From Drosophila persimilis (taxonomy: Eukaryota; Arthropoda; Insecta; Diptera; Drosophilidae): a stretch of 64,000 nucleotides of DNA. The notes under the pieces were generated by a model. It was not told the origin of the DNA. It worked only from the letters and a program-made list of their open reading frames with translations, and did no database searches. Of this stretch, positions 56,301 through 64,000 are shown in pieces. Position 1 is the stretch's first letter, and each line of letters opens with the position of its first letter. Made by a program: the position numbers and the translations under genes. The stretch lies in NCBI RefSeq assembly GCF_003286085.1, contig NW_020825298.1, positions 6,572,001-6,636,000 on the forward strand, written 5' to 3'.

Positions 56301-59300
56301 TGTTCACACCCTCTTTTCACACTATTACGCGTATCCAGTATTATTTGCGATTTGTGAGTCATCTTTCCTGATGTTGGGAGACCTTCAATATTGCTTGAAT
56401 TATTTACATTTATCAATGAACAATTTGTTGGCTTCGAATACCCAGTACTAACACGTTTAAGGCGAGTGAGTGACTCAGCCCCGTCTCTAGTCTATTAGTC
56501 GTACGGTTTTCTCAAATGCATTTTGCATGTTGTCATTAAATATTTGCAACGCATTTTCTATAGTACTCCTCCAGCTGTGAATCATCGAGTTCTGATCTGC
56601 CAAAGAAATACTAGCTACGGACCAGGCCAGAAATCCCAGAAGGCCACATACCGTTGAAAATCGATAAGTTCACATTGCACTTTTCGCATTCGTTGGGAAA
56701 AGTTTTCTGCTTTTGGGCTGACGTCATGGGTTTGGTCAACAAACTTGGCCATTAGTGGGTCAATGTTTTTATTTCGCTTTTATTTAGGGGTGGTCTTCTG
56801 TTCTCCTATCTAATTGAATTTGAGCGATTTATTGATGATTTTGATGGCAGAAGGAAATGCAAGAGACCTCGATTGGAGTATATGAATGTTTGATAGGAAG
56901 GTGATTGGATATTGGAGAATACTAAAGGTAGGTAGCATCCATTGCTATGGGGGTGTTCTCTGAGTAAGCTAAGAGATTCGTGGTGGGAGAGTGTAAGTTC
57001 TATTTAGAAAATAATGAAGGGTAAACAGCTGGGAACCATCTTGATGAATATTTTTGGTAAATAAACATTTCTCATCACACTTTTATATCCCATTTGATAG
57101 AATGTACCATGTATGTACAGAAATTGTGTCCTACTCTAACAGAAAGCTTTAAAGGGGGGAAAAAATATACAAAAATTAAGTAGACGGAAAGAAAGTTCAT
57201 CCATGTGTGGATAGGTCAAAACCCCACGCTAATTTCTTGATCGGCTGCCAATAATCGCATTTATGGGAAACAGACCTGGGCCAGAAAGCTGTTCTATCTC
57301 AGGCTTCTAGCCATCGCATCCGTCAGAGGACGGAAGACACATCTGTACATCTGCGTAGCATCTCAGGGAGAACAAAGGCGGGAATAGAATTTTCAACAGA
57401 GATTTTCCCGCAAGACTTTCCATTTTCATATACGTCATGTTCTGGCTTCTGGCTTCTGGCTCTTCGTTTGTGTTTTTCTCCTCAATTTGCGCAATGCACA
57501 ATTGCAGCTTGCGATGCTTTCAAATTAACTTCAATTTACACCCGAAAGGAAAACGCAGACGCAAATCAATTAACAGGAGCGGAACGGACGGACGGACGGA
57601 CGGACGGGCGGACGAACGGACGGGCGGACGGGGTCTAGGCAGAGGAGTCGGGCCATGGGCGCTAGAACTTGATAAAGAATTGTGTAAACGAAATGCAGAT
57701 GCTTCTGTAAGGGTCGCTCCTCTCCATCTTCTATCCTCCATCCTCCATCCTCCGACTGATCCCAGTAAAAGTTATTGCAATGCGAATGACAAACATTGCC
57801 TGGGCTCTGGATAAACAAACAGAGCGATAGAGAGGCGTCGTCTAGACGGGTTCTCAGGTCGTTCCGTGTGTGTCTGCCACAGTCTCCGCCTCTGCTTTTC
57901 CTCTGCTTTCCCTGCCCAGATCTACAGTTTTTGCGGTTTTTCTCTCCCATTAACGATTCGCACATTACGGAACAGAGATCTACGTGGCAATCAAATCGAG
58001 CCGGTGCCGGTCGGTGCCGTTATGTAAATGATTTGATTTCCGTTTCGGTATCAGAACTGCTTATCACACCAGCAATTGACTCGTTTGATAGCCGCTTATC
58101 AGTGCAGTCCGACAGGGGGCTAGGCGGCGGCAACGTGCGGGGAGGGGGGGGGGATCTAGATTCTAGAAATGTTTACCGCGAGTCAGATGAAAGACTCCAC
58201 TACAATGCACTCCACTCCACTCCATTCCCTTTGAACTGCCTTCAACTGCAAAGACAATGCCGTTGAAGTTTCCCCCACTTTGATTTCACTTCCACTGCTG
58301 TACAAATAAACAGAGAATCGAGAGAATCGAGGGAATCGCTGATTGCAATCGGAAATCGGAAAAGCCGTCTTGAAGTATTGAATGGCTTTCTGCTCCAAGA
58401 AAAACTATAATACTGCCAGTACAAATAAGCAGTGCCAATTGTTTACCTTTACGTAGAAATGGAATTTATAATAAATTCCCATCAAAAAGTGAACAAATAA
58501 ACATTTTTTATATCCAATTTTGGGGTATTGACTGTGTGTGTGTGTTTCGAGGGGGAAACATAATCCCCTAGAAGGTCTTCAAGTTACCAGCAATTGCATA
58601 ACCGAAAGCTGGCCGCTTATCACCTTGGCGATAAGCACCACACTGCCCATGTCCAATCCCGAACGTGGGCCAGTCAATAATAGCCAAGAGACCAGCCAAG
58701 GTTTCATTTTCTGCGACTATTTCTGGCGCTTCGAACAGAGTACGAGTACGAGTACGAGTACTAATATGTATGCAATCTTATCGGCTAACAAATAAATAAA
58801 TAAATATACTAAACGGTGCCTCTAAGGAATGCTATGCCACACCAAGGTGTACCACCATATGTACCCACATAGGAGTATTATAAAAACAAATTGGGATTTT
58901 TTCTTCTCTGATAAATACTATCAATTCTGGCTGAGCGATAAGATTCGCCCAAGCTCTGCTAGAGAGCTCTCAAGAGCTGCCTTTTGAACACTTTATTCCA
59001 GTAGAGTGACACCAACATTTGAGCGCCATAAAAGACTCATAAATTAGTGTTTTATTTCTTTGGGGTCTCGGAGTTTCTGTTTGCCCACAAAACCCCTCTC
59101 CGATTGGCACTCAAACAACACAAGATTTTTGTTTTCAGTGCACTTTTATTGTCGTCTGGGGAATACTAAAATCGAAGCCTTGACAAGTCCAAAAATTAAG
59201 TAGAATAAAATAAAATAATTGGAAACATATAGGAGGCGCGACGAAAAAAGCATTCAAAATGAAATTGAAATGCAGTTTGCTGTTTGCATTGAGAGTCGGG

Positions 59301-62300
59301 GACGGGGACGTCACTTTAATGATTCATTCGATGCCTGGCCTGAATCTGTATCTGTATCTCTATCTCTATCTGTAGATGTACATGTTTCCTCACTTGATAA
59401 GACAATGGCCAGACAATCTATGAAGTGTGTAAATAGTGGAGGGCTCTGGGTGCAGAAGCACTTGAAGATCACAAGAACTGAGGATGGAGAACTAGAATTG
59501 ATTTGTGGGTGGAAATAAATATATTTCAGGAGTGCTTTTTATGGACCTAACTCTTTCGTTGTCAACAAGTTAAAAGACCAGAAATCTCTGGTAAATTTAT
59601 AAACTAAAAGATCTAGAGAGGAACGAACCCGAACCTTTTCTCAAGTCAATGCATTATCGTCATCGGGATGTATAAAGTTCAGGAACCCCCCTTTAATTGA
59701 GTGTTCCTAAGAGATCTGCCTGCCCTGCCCACATATTTGTATTTTTGGCTCGTTAAAAATGTACACTGATCACCTCGTAAATAGCATTTTCCTCGTTGTC
59801 ATGCAGATCATTTAATAAAACCCCGAAATAATATCATAGATTCATAGCCGTAATAAATGTTTTTCTTTTTCCCAGTTCAACGGCAGTTCATGGGAAATCC
59901 ATGAGCGAGCACAAGCCGTAAACAGAAGCCCCGAAAATGATCTACAGGTCCATAGACGGAGAATATAGGCCAAATAAATGCGTAAACAAAACAAAACCAG
60001 ACAATGAAAACTAAACTTATCAGCCGAGGTACTAGTACTTGAGTGTACTTACGAATGAGAGCAGCTGAGGGGTCAAAGGGCAATCAATCAGGGATTTTAT
60101 GGGACTCTTTTGGGGCCTCCCGTGAGGAGGACACTTGACTGAATGGCAGTCATAAAAGAACTCCTTGGGCCGCGACTCCGAACTCGGCTATGAACTTGGC
60201 CAGATCAAACAATCCCCTCAGTTCGGAAAAGAGGAAGCCTTTTCTTAGGTTTTCGGGTAACTCAAACAAGTTTTCTTCACAGCACACATTCTTTGTTGCT
60301 TTTTTGTGGGTGAGTCTTGGCCAAACTGACGCCATCAACCGGTTTGTATTTTTGGCTACGCCATGGCATTTTTTTCCTGCCTTTTTCTGTTATTTGTTGA
60401 CTCCGCGACTCGAGAGTATCTGCAAGATACACAGAGAGCGAGTGACTCAGAGCCAGAGCTACGATCCAAAGCAAAAGCGAGAGCCTTTTAATAAAAATAT
60501 TTTTTATTTTGAAAATAAAATATGCTGCTATCGGGGATGTTTTTGGGGTGCCAAAAGAAATAAAGCAGAAAAGAGAAGAGTCCGTCTCTGTGCCAAGTCC
60601 CCAAGCCAACACATGATGTCATTGCCAACAAACTACTACAGAAAATCCAAGAAAAAAATGCACGAAAGAAAAACAATTCGACGAGTCGAAGTTTGAATAC
60701 TCTATGCAGTTCGAAGAGCATTGAAGTGGATCAATTTTTGGCTGAGGCCTAGGTTGATTCGCCTAGTTCATTAGTTCATAGATCCTGATGCTCTCTTCTG
60801 TGGATACCAAACGTTTGCACAAGTCTATAACACCCTCTGCTCTCGCAAAGAGTATCTTCATCCAAAAGTAAACCAAATAAAATGCAGTTATTTCCCATTC
60901 GGCCAACGGAATGAAAGTGAGTTTTGTTTTACTGAATTTAATTGCATTTTCTTCAGATTTTCGCTATTTTTTCAATTACTTGTTTCGATTTTCTTTATGG
61001 AGCTTTTGGCTCGTTTTTGACCCTCAATTTGGTTGGGGTTTTCCTCGACTTCAGACTCTGTTGCACGGGTATCGCATTGTATCACTTCTTCCGGGTTTCC
61101 TGATAAATATTTATTAATGCACAGCAAATTGATGCGTGTTGTGTTATGTCTTTCGATTATGATACCATGTTATGAGAGAAGAAAATCGTGATTATGCAAT
61201 TAATCCAATTTCGAGCAAAACAATTTCTGTTGTTGTTTGCGATGCTTCGATAAGCGGTCTTATGATCCACATAATTGGGTTAACATCTTTCGGAGAGTAA
61301 TCTGCTGTTAATTATAGTTTTCATTTCGGTTGTGCAATCGAAACAGTTCCAGTGAGCCATCCATCCATCCATCAATCATTTGGGAATGATCTCAGTGATT
61401 CAATATCATCCACTCATCGTTTCATTCAATAACAGTCAGTGCTGCCACAGCTGCCTATGCAATTAATTTCCTTTTTCTATGCCGATTCCATCTGACAGCT
61501 CCTCCACTCAAGGCGAGCATTTGGCTTTTTTGGCTTATCAATTTCGGCGATTCGTAATTGTGATATATCGTCGTCTGAGTGTGTGCTTAGTAATTAAATA
61601 TATATGTATACTCTATAGTACGATGGATGAATCACTGCCCAAATACTGGGATTTCGGATGGAAGCCCAGCCATTCGTAATGGAGTGATGAAGAACTCATT
61701 ATCATATGAGTTAATGTAGAAGTCAAAGCGAAACAACATAAATATTTCCACAATTTTGTAGACCCATTGCTAATCAGAAAGATAAATATGTGGACTCGAC
61801 AATGTAGCGAGAACTTCCACGATAGTGATCGTTTTTACATGAAACTTAGCGAGGCATGCAATGCAACGACCCGTGGCAGTCCGGGGAGACGCGAAGCGAC
61901 ACCCCACACACACACACACACACACCGACAGACAGATACTTTTCAAAGGAAGCACATGCAACAAGTTGTTGACACACGCCGCATGAAATGACATACTGGT
62001 CCGTGTGCTGCTGTGTGTACTGCTGTGTGTGGGCTGTGGAGGTAAAGGAACTACACATAATGGGCCCTGCACTGACAGTAACTACCAAAACATACTAACT
62101 GGAACCAACCACAGTGCTGGCCACACAAATATTGACACTCGGAATGGCAGGCCGCAGGTGGGATGGGGCTGGGGTAGGGATTGGTGGGTAGCAGATACAC
62201 ATGTATCTATAAAACGTGTTTGTTTCTATGTGCATAGTTTATTGGATTACAATTTTATTGAATCTATTTGTAGTTTATTGTTTCATTTGTTTGATTTGTT

Positions 62301-63233
62301 GTAATTTTATAGATTGTCAGACAACGAAGTGAACTTTGGTTGCACTTAGATCCGTAGTTACTTCCATTCTGGTGCGATTGTTTCGAAAAGAGTATTGGAT
62401 GAGTTTCGGTGTGTGTTTCTTAAGCATAACTTGATTTTGCTTGAATTTTTGTACTATAAAATCTTTATAGATGCTCACGGAATGCGATTTCAATCATTTG
62501 ACATCTACTATGCATATTATATCGTTTCGTTACCACCTTGACAGCGTGAGTAAGCCCGAAAACAGGAAAAATTTAAATTGAATTTAGATAGTATAAGGAA
62601 GTGCTCTTTTATTTATATCGAAATGAAATGATTCCCCTTCCAAGATGTTCCTCATCTACCAAGTATCTTCCACCATTTCCATTTCCCTCTTAAATTGTAT
62701 AAATGGCCCGCTAATGAATGTGCAAAAAACGAAAGTCATTCCGTCAACACTCCAGTCACTCACTCACAAAAAAAGAGTAAAGTTAAACACTCTAAATGAG
62801 CATGCAAATGGGTCCATTGAGCGCGCTCTCAAGTAGAACCAAGCCGACACATTGGGCCACAAGCCTGAGCCCAAGCCAGGCACGGGGTCAGACAGAGCCG
62901 GCAGCCGGCAGAGTTTAATTGAAAAGCCGATAAAAGAAATCAAGTTTAATCGAGTTGGAAAAGCCAAGAACCGCAACCGGTTGGGAGCCCGCCCGTGCCC
63001 CCGCCAGTGGCAGTGGCAGTGGCAGTGGCAGTGGCAATGGAGCAAAACAGAAGCCTTGAACTAGACCAAGAGAACAAACCAAGTGGAAGCGGGGAGGGCG
63101 AGGAGTGGAATATAAGTGGAATAAATATGGGTTTGCTGACTTACCGCTTACGCAAGTTGTCCATGAACTTCTCCATGGACACATGATCCAGTAGGACAAA
63201 GTCCTGTACGCCCACTTCTCGTTGCATTGCCAT
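47372..63233 (-). CDS. Myo31DF: Class I unconventional myosin (Myosin ID), Myo31DF, complete coding region
   Basis: Nine coding exons join in frame: 63233-63145, 52921-52619, 51674-51455, 50096-49871, 49810-49427, 49365-49286, 49226-47823, 47757-47600 and 47540-47372. They give 1010 aa, very close to the fly protein as I recall it. The start [12 protein letters not shown] is in exon 1. The motor domain has the P-loop [12 protein letters not shown] (exon 2), switch [13 protein letters not shown] (exon 3) and switch II DIYGFE (exon 5). Actin-binding and converter regions follow in exon 7, then IQ motifs ([17 protein letters not shown] and the next repeat) and a basic TH1 tail ending SSYCV. Myosin ID is an actin-based motor at adherens junctions that binds beta-catenin and sets right-handed (dextral) left-right asymmetry in flies; its loss reverses looping. 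Introns 1 (10.2 kb), 2 and 3 are long; the rest are short. All splice sites are GT-AG. No frameshift is seen. Confidence 0.97.
50097..51454 (-). other. Myo31DF: Myo31DF intron between exons 3 and 4
   Basis: Donor GTGAGT at 51454 and acceptor TTTCCATTACAG at 50097, phase 0. The interior is AT-rich. A plus-strand open frame near 50528-50803 has no supporting features, and I see no RNA gene. Confidence 0.85.
51675..52618 (-). other. Myo31DF: Myo31DF intron between exons 2 and 3
   Basis: Donor GTGAGTAAG at 52618 and acceptor TTCCGTTGCAG at 51675; the junction codon is AG|G (Arg). I see nothing gene-like inside. Confidence 0.85.
55141..55167. repeat. (GT)n microsatellite
   Basis: An uninterrupted GT dinucleotide tract of about 27 bases, followed by GTGGGT-type repeats, in the first coding intron of Myo31DF. 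Confidence 0.9.
57585..57635. repeat. GGAC tetranucleotide microsatellite
   Basis: About ten imperfect GGAC/GGGC units lie in the first coding intron of Myo31DF. Antisense reading gives a Pro-Ser-Val-Arg repeat with no sign of being a protein. Confidence 0.85.
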
Positions 63234-64000
63234 ATTTGCTTCTCCTTCTACTTCTTACTCTTCCTTTTCCTTTTCCTTTTCCTTGTTTTGTTTTCTTTTG
63301 CCCGGTGAGAGCGGGAGAGCGAGTTACGTTACCAATTGCCTGCCGGCTGCAAGGGCACAGACTCAGGTAAATATACAGTAAGAGTCAGATGGGATGGTTG
63401 CTCGCAGAAGAAGATCAAGAAAATTGAATATTTCGGGGTAAGAATCAGCGTTCACTTCTGCTTTTGTTTTGCTTGATGGTTCGTCTCTCTCCCTTCTCCC
63501 TTCTCTCACTCTCTTTTCTCTCGCCTCGTGTGTTGCCTTGTGTTTCGCGTCTCGTTCTGAATTTTAATTATAAAAAATATATATATTTTTTCGTTTTATG
63601 TTTTATGGGACTTCGTTTCTGTTTCTGGTTCTGCTGATTCCGTCGTTTAAGTTTTGCTGTGACAACACTCAATTAATAAAGAATATTTTTGGCTCGATCC
63701 AGCACTACCAATTGGAATGGATCAGTTATGGATTGACATCTGATTTAACACACTAAAATGCCGCAAATTTCGCGTCGCTGTCCGGAATAAACATTTATAA
63801 TAACGATGATGTTGGCTCGGCGCGGGAGACCTCTTTGGCGGCGATATTGCAGAACCCGCGAGCTAATAAATAAATATATACATATATAAATATATATATG
63901 TATGTGTATTTGCCAGCTGGTTTCGGTTTTAGCGCTGGCGAAAAGCACGACACGGCACAGACGACAGACGACTGACGACGAAAGACGAACAGCACAACAA
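63234..64000 (-). other. Myo31DF: Myo31DF 5' UTR and promoter-proximal region
   Basis: Sequence upstream of the ATG (context AGCAAAT ATG G) contains CT-rich and AT-rich stretches and no competing gene. An initiator-like TCAGTC on the minus strand near 63970-63975, in GC-mixed sequence at the window edge, could mark the transcription start. The promoter may also lie beyond the edge, and a 5' UTR intron is possible. No TATA box is placed correctly for that initiator. Confidence 0.4.

Larger units (their letters stand above)
52922..63144 (-). other. Myo31DF: 10.2-kb first coding intron of Myo31DF
   Basis: Donor GTAAGT at 63144 and acceptor TCTCTCTTCAG at 52922; the junction codon is CG|A (Arg). 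The intron is rich in simple repeats: (GT)n at 55141-55167, GGAC units at about 57585-57635, GTACGA at about 58738-58760, CA at about 61903-61924 and TGGCAG at about 63004-63035. The length and position make it a likely home for enhancers, but I can point to no specific element. No coding exon is convincing. Confidence 0.8.

Overview
This window looks like euchromatic Drosophila DNA. The genes have canonical GT-AG introns, CAG/GGC-rich low-complexity coding exons and AT-rich introns with many microsatellites. The gene set (Samuel/moses-like SAM protein, dUTPase, ALKBH6, Myo31DF) matches, from memory, the 31D-E region of chromosome arm 2L (Muller element B). The sequence differs from the D. melanogaster proteins I know at many positions, so it is another species. 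An obscura-group fly is plausible, but I cannot prove it by eye.

Layout. Positions 1-31618 hold the 3' five coding exons of a large plus-strand gene whose last two exons together encode a SAM domain. I call it Samuel/moses, a DHR78 nuclear-receptor cofactor. Its 5' end lies off the left edge. Nested in its introns on the minus strand are a small acidic protein resembling protein phosphatase inhibitor-2 (3482-3970) and two TATA-driven genes for secreted proteins (25975-28265 and 29439-30326). Those two share an N-terminal YYMNFxFNN motif but otherwise differ. A 48-aa ORF at 9162-9308 may be a further nested gene.

After the Samuel 3' UTR comes a small two-exon gene (34147-34433, 75 aa). An accessory block follows at about 34.7-42.5 kb: a tandem array of roughly 311-bp units, a coding-gene fragment, a central spacer, and then the same parts in inverted order. 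This is a multi-kilobase imperfect palindrome with its axis near 39.06 kb. It is the most unusual object in the window and has the architecture of a long-hairpin RNA (hpRNA/endo-siRNA) locus. Right of it lie decayed coding fragments on both strands (41089-41640 and about 42205-42440).

The right third is ordinary and gene-dense, then intron-rich. dUTPase (minus) and ALKBH6 (plus) are divergent and share a 525-bp promoter region with Drosophila housekeeping core motifs. An unrecognised 299-aa protein (minus) follows, then one or two weak small-gene candidates. The complete coding region of the class I myosin Myo31DF (minus, 47372-63233) closes the window. I resolved its nine coding exons to the base, giving 1010 aa, with the 5' UTR running towards the right edge. 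The main genes do not form a pathway; they are independent transcription units.
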